NCBI GenBank assembly: GCA_029465975.1
Contig: CM055756.1
Span: 2,894,101 to 2,958,100, forward strand
Source of the DNA: Dallia pectoralis
Taxonomy: Eukaryota > Chordata > Actinopteri > Esociformes > Umbridae
DNA: 64,000 bases
Direction of reading: 5' to 3'
The notes beneath the pieces were generated by a model, which searched no databases, was not told the origin of the DNA, and worked only from the letters and a program-made list of their open reading frames with translations. Both the position numbers and the translations under genes were made by a program. The stretch's first letter is position 1, and every line of letters starts with the position of its first letter. Below, one piece after another: positions 10,533 through 22,335 of the stretch.

Positions 10533-13080
10533 ACGTTGTCTTACTTAACCAACATGCAGCCCCGCAGCCCTGTGGTGGCTTATGGAGACATGATGGGAGA
10601 CGCTCGGGTGCTATTTACCTCCACAGACAGTCTGTAGTTAACAGGACAAACACATGGTCCTTCTACTATTTCTGTGTGCTGCTGGTCTGATTAAGTCATG
10701 TTTGGGGACCCTGGAGGGAGGTGACCAGGGCCGGGTGGTTGATGGTGACTGGAGTGGGCTACTAGGACACAGCAAGCCGCTCAAGCAAAAGTAAAACTTA
10801 AAGACGGCTCGCATTCCCCCTCCTATGTGCCATGCTAATGCTAGCATGCTAATGTAGCACAGGCATTCGATGATCTGGGGCCCACCAACAGCTAGTTTGG
10901 AGGTCATTTTGACACACACACTCACCGGCAAATGCTTAGAAGAGCGATGGGATTGGCCAGGGGTAAACAACTAGATTTAGCCGCGGGCCATTTCTGTCCG
11001 CGTTGATGGTCTGGGGTCTGGAACCTAATTATAATAACAAATGACCGCAAACTGCCCAGTCGAATTCCTGGTGAATTTATCATCCCTTCGACCAGCATGG
11101 TTGGTTTTTCATCTCCACCTGTGCATCGGTTTCAACGAGAGAACATCAGGGATTGCAAATAACGCAGCCTGTCGCTGACCCCTGGCACGGGGTCACCTCG
11201 CTGATCGTACACGCAGAGAGGACTTGGACAAAGGTAATGCGTCGGAGTCTTGCAGGACGCGGTGGGAGGGATAAGGCCCCATAATGCAGACAGCCAGTGG
11301 GAGTGAGCCTCTGAGGCGTGTGGGAGGTCTTTGTGCCGAAACACAGACACGTCTCCATCCTGCTACTTCACCAAAGAGAGAGAGGGAGAGAGAGAGAGAG
11401 AGAAGGAGAAAGAGGAATGGAAATATATATTCAAAGTGTGTGTGTGTCAGCGTTTTGGGCTCTGTGCTCCTCCCGACTGAGATGTGTTCTCTGTACACCG
11501 CACATGGTAGGTGGCCGGGTGGTGAACGTGTACATTTTGTTGTGTAATTTTTCTATTTTTTGTTTGTTCTCATGGCCTGTCCTCCCTCTCCTCCCCTGGT
11601 AGGTGGGCTGCGTGTTTGTTTGGGATTAGAGAAGTGTGGAGGCGACTCTGGTGTTCTCCACCGCTCTGGACCGCCCCCTGGGTCGACCAAGCACAGGGAA
11701 ACAAGGAGATAGAGACGGAGAGAGAGTGTAGGCCCGCCCACTTACAGGCACGGGCCTCTGCACGGGCACTAGTGGGCCCAATCTGGCCCTTTGCTTTAGC
11801 ACTGTGGGTGGCAGGAAGCGGAGATCCAAAAGGAATACTTAATGGCCGGCTCCTCCAGTTCTCCTGATTGGTTCCCCACTCACAGGGTTTATTTTCGGGG
11901 AATGTTTTGCTCCGCATCAGAAAATGAATCCTGTTACATGTCGTGCTTGAAAATGTCGAAGTGAGCACCAGCAGGTCTCCAGAAAGCAAGCTAGCGATAC
12001 ACTTTACTTTTATGCTATCCCATCAAGGTGCTTTAGCCCCGCAGCTGTGCTCCTTTTCAGAATCTGAAGTGACAGGACAGCCACTCATTTGGGAACTGAA
12101 AATCACCCAGCCGGTACTCTCAGACACACTTAAACCATGTCCACACACTCACACACATGCCTCGTATTCACTCGTCATTTCTACCAATTCCGCCCTCCAT
12201 ATGACATGGGCACATGAGAATGGAGTCAGCGTGCACATGTAGCACAGGTAGCACAGGTATCGTAGCACGGCGGTGAAACCATGACAACACTGCAGACAGA
12301 CAGAACAACTGACCAATAGGGTTAAGTGCTTCCTTTCACGGTGACTGCAGCCAGACAGTCTGAGATGACAGCTTTAAAGGAGGAATATTAAAGGGGAGGA
12401 ATTTCACTTTAATCTGATTACCAGACCGCTGAAATCACCACTGGTGGAACGACACTGACTGGTGAGTGTGAAGGAAAAAAAGCTGAAATACATCTAGCAC
12501 CGGGCTTTTGAAATGTGCAAATTTGACAATAAATGGATATTACCTGCTGAATAGAAACATGCAAGAGTAACGGTTGCTGATATTCTCTTTTTAAGAGCAG
12601 AATGTTGAGCGTAGTATTAAAACCATCCATCAAATTTGTTATGAACCTGTATGAAAAGTATCAAATTATTGCCTGCGTCAAGCTACCTGTTATCTAGCTA
12701 CTGAAGCAATATTTATGCAAGAAACTGTAGAGTACATACAGGTTCAGCTTTCACACACGCTCACATTTTTTCCCTCTCCCGAAGGGTTCATTTCCGATCC
12801 CTGAGAAAAGCACTTTGAATTCCTTTAACTTTTAAGTAGAGCTCTTTTGGTTCAATATTGTTGTTTTTAGATATATCTCTTATGGGTTCCGTGTAGTTCG
12901 CGATAGTTCTACTTGGAATGCAAACGGATTGCGCCGGAAAGGCAGAAATGTTTCTACTTCGGGGACAGCTGAAAAAAACAGTTGACAGGCCGCCTGTTCA
13001 AAGAAGCTGTTTTTGAAACCCCTTAATTGGTCAAAATTCGAATTTTTCTAGAACATTCCGATCCTCACCCAATATTAGCA
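10533..13080. other. Unique non-coding stretch
   Basis: No gene that I can support. A GA microsatellite lies at about 11374-11415, with a short GT run at 11438-11447. Several short frames on both strands (for example 11570-11989 minus) show no recognisable domains or codon bias. No transposon ends were seen. Confidence 0.55.
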
Positions 13081-13084
13081 GTAC

Positions 13085-13470
13085 CCGGCACACTAGATGA
13101 ACGCCTCCTTCGCCCCCCCGGTCAGCAGTCTACCTCACGGAGCCCCGCTCTCCCGCCTCCTACATTCCCTCCACACGGACGACTATAACTACAACGGCGC
13201 ATCTGTTGAGCTCCTCTAGTTTGCCGATGACAAAGCAGCGGTGTTTGCTCTCATCAGTGATGGCCAGGAGTCCAGTACCGTGGGGAGGTCCACCAGCTGG
13301 TGGCCTGGTGCAGTCAAACACCCGCGTACTTTCACAGACAAAACCGTGGAGGTGGTTTTCAGAGAGTTTCCGCCTTCATATGCTGGGCTCATCCAACTGG
13401 ATCGTCACCTTCGACCTTGATTGTCTGGTTTGCCTTTTGCAACATCGTCTTTGCAGGAATACGTGCTAAC
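13085..13470 (+). pseudogene. LINE reverse transcriptase fragment (degraded)
   Basis: One frame reads through a short stretch ending in a stop and then FADDKAAVFALISDG at about 13220. FADD is the catalytic motif C of non-LTR reverse transcriptases, and the preceding APLSRLLHSLHTDD resembles the block after the GxPQG motif. Downstream the frame shifts (about 13300) into sequence resembling the region after motif C. The fragment is short, with stops and frameshifts, so it is dead. It resembles the LINE fragment at 13900-15620 but overlaps it in content, so it is probably a separate insertion. Confidence 0.7.
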
Positions 13471-13899
13471 ACCCGGCCTCCATTGCGATCCTACATGACG
13501 CCAGGGCGAGGAAGCGGCCAGGCAGGATCATCGTTCAGCCCTTTATTCTGGTCACCTACCGTTCCCGAACCGACGGCAGGCAGAGAGCAGGCAGGCAGTA
13601 CGGGTCAATTATCACCACTAAATCCCTATCTCTAACCTGTTTCATGTTCTGTGCAAGCAAATGTATTGTTCAGTGTCCTAGGATATCCTGAAAGGCGTTT
13701 AAAATGTCATGTATCGGTATTATTATAATTTCGTACAATTAAAAAATATATATATATCATAATTATTATTATTATGCAGACATCTGTCTTAAAAGGCTAA
13801 TTGAAAAAGCTTTTATACCTAGTTCTGAAAAGGCCAGTGTTGTCTCCAGCATTATCCCGTCTTGAGAACGTATTTTGGTACCTGCTGTTCTTCCTACTA
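13471..13899. other. AT-rich spacer between two LINE fragments
   Basis: Contains an AT/ATT microsatellite-like tract at about 13740-13778. No gene or element boundary was identified. Confidence 0.5.
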
Positions 13900-15620
13900 A
13901 CTTTCTCTATTAGATAGTCAGGAAACCTTTTATGCCCGCTTTGACCGGGACAACAAAGACCCAGCCATTAAATTGGAGCTCTCCCCAGACGTTGTGCCCT
14001 TCAGTCTGTTTATCGCCAAAATATCTTCTGCACCCAGCAGGGTGAACGCAGGCAAGGCGGCTGGTCCTGATGGTGTCCCCGGCCGTGTGCTCAGAGCATG
14101 TGCTGGGCAGCTGGCTGGGGTCTTCATGGACATTTACAACCTGTCACTGTCCCTAGTGGTTGTCCCAATGTTCCTCAAGACCACAACCATTGAGCCAGTG
14201 CCGAAGCAATTGACTGTGTCATGCCTAAATGACTTTCGACCAGTTGCGCTCACACCCACAATCGAAATTGAAAGACTAATTTTGTCTCACCTTAAATCCT
14301 GCCTCCCTCCAACCCACATCAGTTTGCCCATCACCCTAACAGGTCTACTGAGGACACCATCTCCACTACTGTCCACCCTGACCCACCTGGACAAAACCAA
14401 CACCTATGTGAGGATGCTGTTCACACACTTCAGCTCAGCATTCAATCTGGTCATCCCCTCTAGGCTGGTTACCAAACCTAGACCTAGACTAGACTTCCTA
14501 ACCAACAGACCTTAGTCGGTCAGGTTGGACAACCTCACCTCCTTCACCCTGACCTTCAACACCGGTGTCCCACAGGGCTGTCTACTTAGCCCACTCTTAT
14601 ACTCCTCTTCACCCACTACTGCGTACCTCTACACAGCTCCAATACCATTGTCAAGTTTGCAGATGATAGCACAGTTGTTGGTCTTATCAGGGACAACGAC
14701 GAGGCAGCCTACAGAGAGAAGGTCAGATAAGCTGTGCAGATAACAACATGGCAATAGATGCCAAGAAAACCAAAAAACTGTGGATTACGGGGAGACAAAT
14801 AGCTGTATACATGCCCCAGTTCTTATTGATGAGACCACGGTGGAACGTGTGGCCAACAACAAATTCCTGGATGTGTCCACATCTCCATTGACCTATGTAT
14901 CCTGGTCCCTCAACACCACAACACTGGTCGAAAAGGCACAACAGTGCCTGTGCTTATTAAGATGCTCAAGGCGCCCCACCAATCTACTAACAGCGGTCAA
15001 GAGCATTCTAACCAACTGTGCCACAGTCTGGTACAACGGTTGCCCTGCGTCCGACTGTAAGTCCCTGCAGCGGTTGGTGAAAACCGCCCGGCGCATCAAC
15101 CCCTCACACCCATCCATAAACTGTTTGCACTCCTGCCTTGAGGAAAGTGTTACAGATCTCTATTCACCCGCACCAGCAGGCTCAGGAACAGTTTCTTCCC
15201 TACTGCTGTTAACCTACTGAACTCTGAAACCCTTCGCTAGCATGCACACTACTACCTCATTCATTTGATCTGCCATTTGCACAATACATCCTGTGGTCTT
15301 CTTGCTACCTCTTCCCTACACACTGCTAGCCTATTTATTATATTTGCCTTTTGCACAACGCTTATCATTTGTACTATCTTGTTACCACTTGCACAGATGT
15401 TCTCCACTTGTATTGCCCTCTGCACATTTGCAAATTGCTACATTGTTGAACTGAATACCTGCACATTTACTTATCCATGTCAATTGCACATCCTCACACT
15501 GTACTCCATATCATTTTTGCACTGCTCTTTTGAACTTCTGGCTGGATGCAAACTGCATTTCCTTGTATTGTACTTGTACTGTCCATTGACAAAAAAGTGT
15601 AATCTAATCTAATCTTTGCA
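13900..15620 (+). pseudogene. 5'-truncated non-LTR retrotransposon (LINE), ORF2 RT and 3' tail
   Basis: Three consecutive frames (13973-14515, 14525-14743, 14780-15220) together cover the reverse transcriptase and C-terminal region of a teleost LINE. Recognisable blocks are GKAAGPDGVPGRVLRACA near 14055, the finger block LNDFRPVALTP near 14230, motif A FSSAF near 14430, GVPQGCLLSPLLYS near 14562, and FADDSTVVGLI near 14657. The C-terminal CLLRCSRRP and ILTNCATVWYNG follow. In motif A the usual Asp before the FSSAF-type block reads His (LFTHFSSAF), so the catalytic residue appears lost, and there are at least two frame breaks. The 3' end carries tandem taatc repeats (15601-15615), as in L2/CR1-type LINEs. 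The endonuclease domain is missing. The clade is not certain. Confidence 0.9.
15600..15616 (+). repeat. LINE 3'-terminal short tandem repeat
   Basis: The sequence aatctaatctaatct closes the LINE copy instead of a poly(A) tail. Such short 3' tandem repeats mark the target-primed end of several LINE clades, so this gives the exact 3' boundary. Confidence 0.75.
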
Positions 15621-15624
15621 TGAC

Positions 15625-16185
15625 TGCCATTTATGAAAACATTTCACTAATATCTAGCCCTTGAAGACTCAACCAGCTGAAGCATATAATACACAGTGAT
15701 GACTGCCAACTTTGCAGCAGTTATATAATAAAAGGATGAATGATAGACTAGATGATAGTCTAGAGATTTAAGTAGAGAAGGTGAAGCATGCAAATATCGT
15801 ATAACAACGTAAACAAGTAAAACCATTAAAGTCACTTGCACAATATATTTTCTTTGCTGGCTTGACATACATGGTTCAGTTCCTATAAAGGAAACCAATT
15901 TATATCTTTAACTTCCTGTGTTTTTTCATCTAACCAAATACATTTTCATGAAAAGCATGTTTCATGTTCAATTAAAGCACTATGTGGAATAATAATTTAG
16001 ATCCAACAGAAGTAGGGAGAGTGAGTTATAAAATAGCATTTAATAAGTTGTATTTGCATTTAGTACCGATTCTAGTTGTTATTACAATTGAAAATCCAAT
16101 TGCAGGTGGGCAATAATTGTGCAGATAGATATATAGTAATTATAATACTGTGTAATCAGCATAAACAGGAAATGCACAATATCTT
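15625..16185. other. AT-rich spacer
   Basis: Nothing recognised apart from AT-rich sequence and a gata-rich short run at 16121-16140. No gene. Confidence 0.5.
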
Positions 16186-16189
16186 AACA

Positions 16190-16590
16190 TTGTACATTTT
16201 CCATTTGAATATAAAGTCAACAACATAGGACTCAAGATAAAGCCCTGTGAAACGCCTTCTGTGAACTACATGACTGTGTTCCATCACTACAATTAGTTTG
16301 AAACCAGTTGCAGATGTGCTATAACCGGGCCAAATGTACACAGGTTTTTCAAAACCGTTCGGTGATCTTCTGCATTGAACGCTCTGACAGATAAACAAAC
16401 ACAGAAGCACGTGTTCATTCCTACCAAATTGGATTATGTTCAAAATGCAATTTTCTGATAAATGGAACCGTTACTTTTTATTTACCAATGCATCCAGGAT
16501 TTTAGCAAAAGACAACAAATTAGAGATCGCTTGATAGTTATCAAGTGTGCACCCTTACGTGATGTAGCGCATGAGCGATAATTGTAGTAG
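16190..16590 (-). pseudogene. LINE reverse transcriptase relic, minus strand
   Basis: On the minus strand, in order, I read DNYQAISNLLSFAKILDALV (the NYRPIS finger block, about 16490-16550), CLSVRAFNAEDHRTVLKNL (motif A region, about 16345-16400) and EGVSQGFILSPMLLTLYSNG (the GVPQGSILGPLLF block, about 16201-16260). These are in the right order and spacing for a LINE reverse transcriptase with internal deletions. Different frames and stops separate them. The motif A aspartate, expected as VDLS, reads VCLS. No full element ends were found. It is a second LINE lineage, distinct in wording from the plus-strand copy just upstream. Confidence 0.8.
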
Positions 16591-16844
16591 CACAAAACCA
16601 ATAAGCCGGGATCTAGCATATCAGCTACGTGGATTTTGTATGTGTTTACAACTAGCAAGGGCCTCATTTTTCGGTGAACAGACTTAGCAAAAACCCTTGC
16701 CAATTAAAATCAGAGTGTTCCTGCATAATTACTAAATGCTTCTGTATTCCTCTATCATTTACTCCTCTCACTTTTGGGGTGTAGAGTTATTTTCAAAGAG
16801 ATAATCTGGCTTCACTAATGTGTCCATTAAAGTAATCAGCAAAT
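16591..16844. other. Spacer without recognisable features
   Basis: Short AT-rich stretch between the LINE relic and the hairpin-unit array. Nothing identified. Confidence 0.5.
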
Positions 16845-18336
16845 ACATTTGAATCCATTGGAGATATAGGTTCCAACCCTATCTGTTGTGACAGTATGGA
16901 GATATAGGGCCCAACCCTATCTGTTAATATATGTGGAGATATAGGGTCCAACCCTATCTGTTAATATGTGTGGATATATAGGGTCCAACCCTATCTGTTG
17001 TGACAGTATGGAGATATAGGTTCCAACCCTATCTGTTAATATGTGTGGATATATAGGGTCCAACCCTATCTGTTAATATGTGTGGATATATAGGGTCCAA
17101 CCCTATCTGTTAATATGTGTGGATATATAGGGTCCAACCCTATCTGTTGTGACAGTATGGAGATATAGGGCCCAACCCTATCTGTTAATATGTGTGGAGA
17201 TATAGGGTTTAACCGTATCTGTTAATATGTGTGGTGATATAGGGTCCAACCCTATCTGTTAATATGTGTGGAGATATAGGGTCCAGCCCTATCTGTTAAT
17301 ATATGTGGAGATATAGGGTCCAACCCTATCTGTTAATATATGTGGAGATATAGGGTCCAACCCTATCTGTTAATATGTGTGGAGATATAGGGTCAACCCT
17401 ATCTGTTAATATGTGTGGAGATATAGGGTCCAGCCCTATCTGTTAATATATGTGGAGATATAGGGTCCAACCCTATCTGTTAATATATGTGGAGATATAG
17501 GGTCCAACCCTATCTGTTAATATGTGTGGAGATATAGGGTCAACCCTATCTGTTAATATGTGTGGAGATATAGGGTCCAACCCTATCTGTTAATATATGT
17601 GGAGATATAAGGTCCAACCCTATCTGTTAATATGTGTGGAGATATAGGGTCCAACCCTATCTGTTAATATGTGTGGAGATATAGGGTCCAACCCTATCTG
17701 TTAATATGTGTGGATATATAGGGTCCAACCCTATCTGTTGTGACAGTATGGAGATATAGGGTCCAACCCTATCTGTTAATATGTGTGGATATATAGGGTC
17801 CAACCCTATCTGTTAATATGTGTGGAGATATAGGGTCCAACCCTATCTGTTAATATGTGTGGAGATATAGGGTCCAACCCTATCTGTTAATATGTGTGGA
17901 GATATAGGGTCCAGCCCTATCTGTTAATATATGTGGAGATATAGGGTCCAACCCTATCTGTTAATATGTGTGGATATATAGGGTCCAACCCTATCTGTTG
18001 TGACAGTATGGAGATATAGGGTCCAACCCTATCTGTTAATATATGTGGAGATATAGGGTCCAACCCTATCTGTTAATATGTGTGGAGATATAGGGTCAAC
18101 CCTATCTGTTAATATGTGTGGAGATATAGGGTCCAACCCTATCTGTTGTGACAGTATGGAGATATAGGGTCCAACCCTATCTGTTAATATGTGTGGATAT
18201 ATAGGGTCCAACCCTATCTGTTGTGACAGTATGGAGATATAGGGTCCAACCCTATCTGTTAATATGTGTGGATATATAGGGTCCAACCCTATCTGTTGTG
18301 ACAGTATGGAGATATAGGGTCCAACCCTATCTGTTG
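16845..18336. repeat. 37-bp minisatellite of hairpin-forming units, about 40 copies
   Basis: The typical unit is ttaatatgtgtggagatata followed by gggtccaaccctatctg. Each contains atagggt-cca-accctat, a perfect 7-bp inverted repeat with a 3-base loop. A second version replaces ttaatatgtgtg by ttgtgacagtatg. The alternation of these two versions and of gagatata/gatatata forms an irregular higher-order pattern. A minus-strand frame at 18029-18418 reads the repeat as a DRVGPYIS peptide series and is not a gene. The unit is unrelated to the other 37-bp array at 418-1684. Confidence 0.97.
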
Positions 18337-19790
18337 TGCATTTTTTTGAGGAGTACAGGATATTTGAGGTAAACAACACCACTAATCTTAAAAAAAGGGT
18401 TCTGGAATTGATTTCCACTTGCAGATTTGTTGCTCAGGACCAGAGTTTCAATTGATGAAAGTGGATGATGCTACTAATGCTAATTCCAGGCTTAGACAGA
18501 GGTGGATAATGGCTTGTGGTGAAACATTTAAATCCAGCCTCTGTACATTTAGATGTAAAAACCCAAGACCATTGAATATCAGAAATTCGAATATTGTTGT
18601 TGTTGTAGCAAACCAACGACATGAATGACAACAGTATATATCCGTGAGTGACGCACAAAAGGTTTGGGATCGTTGCAGTAGTTGCCTTCATTCTAGCCCC
18701 ACGACAACATTTTATCACAGAGGACAACGATGTTTCTAGAGAAAAACTTACAATTTCCACATTACTCATGTAGGTTTGAGCAAGGTCTTCCCGCCACGAA
18801 AGTGATGAGGAACAAGCATTATCTCCCATTGAGAAGACAGAGGGACAATAATTTGACTGTCTCTGTTGATTTACTGCTGACAACGTTTAAGACCTTCCCT
18901 TACGCCTAAAAAAATAAATAAATTGGATGTTGGCACCTGCAGACTTGAGCCGCATGAACCCGTGCCAACATCCTTCCAGTTATGGTCGTATTGTCTGGTC
19001 AGCATTGTGGTTCGGTGATTGTGGTTCGGGCTTTTTCTTAAATGCCGAAAAATAGTCTTTCAAGACGACAGTCATCACAGCTGAATGTTATGTGAAATGT
19101 ATCTTTCACAACTAGTATTAACATATCACATGTGTTGTACGTCATTGCTGTAATCTTGTGTAAAAATCTATCTAGAGATGAGGCGACGGGTAACATCGTC
19201 TCCGTTTCTTGCCCCTTCGAAACCAAATCCAAATTAATTGATCAAATAAATAGATGAATATGTTAAACGTAAAACTTCTAGTTTGAAGGGTAAATCCAAT
19301 TAAAATCAAAGAAAATGTAAACCCAAGTAAAATGGTCAAATCACTAAAAAAATACATCATAATTTTAACAACAAGAAGCAAACGACATAATTGGCCAGAA
19401 CAGCGGCCAGTGGCCAGAGGTTGCAGAAAGCATCTTACCACAATGTAAACTCTGTTACTTCTTTTGGCGCCACCCTTAGCACATCTCCCTTGTCTCCCAG
19501 CCTCTCAGTCCTGCATGGATACAGTAAAGCCCTCGTCAAGGACAACACACATATATTACTTACAGGCCAAATCTTAACAAGCTAATTAAGAAGGCTGTTT
19601 TAAAGTGCTCCGTGTTTGTTTATTTGTGTATCACCGTGCTCTCACAAATTAGAGACCAAAGGCTTGTCTGAACTTTTATTGTAATCACGCCTACCACGGT
19701 TAAGTTTGCTGGTGTCAATTTGCCTTAATGAAGCCGGGTCTAAGCCAACGCCATTAGTGGGGCTTAGTAGTGGAACAACACGGCCCTATA
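18337..19790. other. Unique non-coding stretch
   Basis: No supported gene. Frames on the minus strand at 18434-18883 and on other frames show no domain. Homopolymer A runs are present near 18388 and 18909. No transposon ends were seen. Confidence 0.5.
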
Positions 19791-19795
19791 TGCAA

Positions 19796-19878
19796 GCAGG
19801 AAGAGCGGTCAGCGGGAAGAGCGGTCAACGGGAAGAGGTGTCAGCGGGAAGAGCGGTCAGCGGGAGGAGCGGTCAGCG
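19796..19878. repeat. 16-bp tandem repeat, about 5 copies
   Basis: The unit agcgggaagagcggtc recurs with variants aacggga, gaggtgtc and ggaggag. Confidence 0.9.
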
Positions 19879-20065
19879 GACAGGCTCCGTGGATTTCTAG
19901 TGGGCACTCAGTCGCGACCTAAACGTCAGATCACTCATCTTGTTTGTGCCTAAATGCTTTCCCTCTGAAATTATACATAAACTTTATAATTTTTGTACTT
20001 TATGTTAAAGTTCATTTCAGACATATTTTAAATATAGAAAGCATTCTAAGATGCCATCTTGGTAC

Positions 20066-20731
20066 ATTATCCACATGACCCATCACATGACCCACTTGAT
20101 TATCCACATGACCCACCACATGACCCACCACATGACCCACCACATGACCCACTTGATTATCCACATGACCCACCACATGACCCATCACATGACCCACCAC
20201 ATGACCCACTTGATTATCCACATGACCCACCACATGACCCACCACATGACCCACCACATGACCCACTTGATTATCCACATGACCCACCACATGACCCACC
20301 ACATGACCCACCACATGACCCACTTGATTATCCACATGACCCACCACATGACCCACCACATGACCCACCACATGACCCACTTGATTATCCACATGACCCA
20401 CCACATGACCCACCACATGACCCACCACATGACCCACTTGATTATCCACATGACCCACCACATGACCCACCACATGACCCACCACATGACCCACTTGATT
20501 ATCCACCACATGACCCACTTGATTATCCACCACATGACCCACTTGATTATCCACATGACCCACCACATGACCCATCACATGACCCACCACATGACCCATC
20601 ACATGACCCACCACATGACCCACCACATGACCCATCACATGACCCACCACATGACCCACTTGATTATCCACCACATGACCCACTTGATTATCCACATGAC
20701 CCACCACATGACCCATCACATGACCCACCCA
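20066..20731. repeat. 12-bp minisatellite with 57-bp higher-order unit
   Basis: The base unit is accacatgaccc, repeated three or four times and then punctuated by acttgattatcc. This gives a regular 57-bp super-unit in the first two thirds and a less regular order after about 20500. All periods are multiples of three, so three frames stay open for about 230 codons (for example 20051-20746, Met-Thr-His repeats; minus 20012-20743, Val-Gly-His repeats). I reject these as genes. Confidence 0.97.
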
Positions 20732-20978
20732 GCTGTACTGCACTAGAATAATTTACAAACAGCAAATAATGTCAATTTAAGAAATATATCAAATGAAGAT
20801 TTCGCCTAATAGGCTGAACTGATATGCTGATGAGTTGTTGTTGTGTACAGAGAAGTTCTAGTAGTAAACAGGAAGCTCATAATCTACTGCAAAATAAATA
20901 TCTATATCAACACCTTGAACCAATTGATTTCACTTGTTGGGTTAATAATTATGCATTCGAAGGATTTAGCTACACTGC

Positions 20979-21163
20979 ACATCCAAGTCTCTCCACAGCT
21001 ACATTGCACATCCAAGTCTCTCCACAGCTACACTGCACATCCATTTATCTCCACAGCTACACTGCACATCCATTTATCTCCACAGCTACACTGCACATCC
21101 ATTTCTCTCCACAGCTACACTGCACATCCATTTCTCTCCACAGCTACACTGCACATCCATGAG
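20979..21163. repeat. 29-bp tandem repeat, about 6 copies
   Basis: The unit is agctacactgcacatccatt plus tatctccac. The first copies have caagtc in place of cattta. No coding function. Confidence 0.93.
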
Positions 21164-21239
21164 TTTGCTCAGAAGTCACTAGTTGTATTCCTTTTACATG
21201 CAACAATTAATAATTCATATTTCAAGAAAAGAGTTTAAA

Positions 21240-22330
21240 ATTCTTCCCAGTACACCGGTTTCTCTGTTAAGTCCACAATTCAAACAATACTTCTTACTCT
21301 GAGGTACAGTTAGATGAATTGGGATTGCGTTAGTTTGTGTGGAGAGTAGCCGTCTCTTATAACCAAGGAACGGCTATGCCAATGCATTTGTACTAGCGTA
21401 ATGTATTTCTCAAAATATTCTCAAAATAACACCAGACATAGTCATTCATTTTTTCATTAGTGATCGCTTTGATCACCTGCAAGATGGAAATGATTTTCAT
21501 CCGTGCGAAAGTAAAGATAATGACCATTTTCACAATATTGAGATCAACGATGAGAAAATGAAGAAATCCATCCCTTCTCCATTTACCTGAGTACAGCCCA
21601 CCTTCAACTCACATTAGCGTCAGCGTGAAAAGCTTAAGTCATTCCTAGCACCAGAACCAATTGAAAAAAATACAATCTCAAACACAAGTGGGAGAAAAGA
21701 ATTGAGAATTTAGGAGTTAAAGCCGCAAACTCTAAACACATTAGCTCGGGGCGCACAATTGGAAAATGAAGCTGTGACTTGAGTTAATCTCGATGTAACG
21801 GGAGGATTGTCATTTTCTAAGAAATGCGTTGACCTTAACGCGCGACCCATCGATCCAGCTCGATCGTTTTTTTTCTTTACATACACCAATTAAAACAGCT
21901 TCCGTCTGGCCGTCTCTGGGATGGATGAAGCCAACGGTTCTTGAACTCTGTGTTAATTAACCATTAGTGCATATTTTTTTTCACTTCTTACTTTCTGTGT
22001 TCCCTGTCTCTCCCCTTTCAGATAACACTCGTACGTCTTCTGACTCGTCGCTTCGTTTTCCACCCTTCACCGGGAAATAAACCAATAACGTGTTTCCACC
22101 CCTCCAGCCTGTTTTACGGATGTACCTGGGAAGAGCCGTGTAACTCTGCAAGCCTCAGAGGAGACGAGATGTCTAATATCGTGATGTGTGTGCAATCCGG
22201 CTGTGGTTTCAATTAAACATTTATTACTGTGTCTGGGAAGCGAAACTCATTAGGGCTCATGAAAACATAACTGCAATCGGATATTCAAGAAAACTCCCCT
22301 TTTCACAGACTGAGCTGCGTACGGTGTCTT
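21240..22330. other. Unique non-coding stretch
   Basis: No gene. It contains ttaattaaccattag at about 21953-21967 and other homeodomain-type ATTA words. CpG is more frequent around 21830-21880. A conserved regulatory element is possible but cannot be judged without comparison to other fish. Confidence 0.4.
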
Positions 22331-22335
22331 TGCTC

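Noticed and set aside
16845..18336. Interstitial telomeric repeat (aaccct words)
   Set aside because: The word is part of a 37-bp hairpin unit, and there is no run of ttaggg repeats.
20066..20731. Functional E-box/M-box cluster (cacatgac)
   Set aside because: Any founder containing the hexamer would give this when amplified. No evidence beyond the motif.
20012..20746. Open frames of 230-243 codons on both strands in the catgaccca array
   Set aside because: Period is a multiple of three, three frames are open at once, and the peptides are trivial His/Thr/Met or Asp/Pro repeats.
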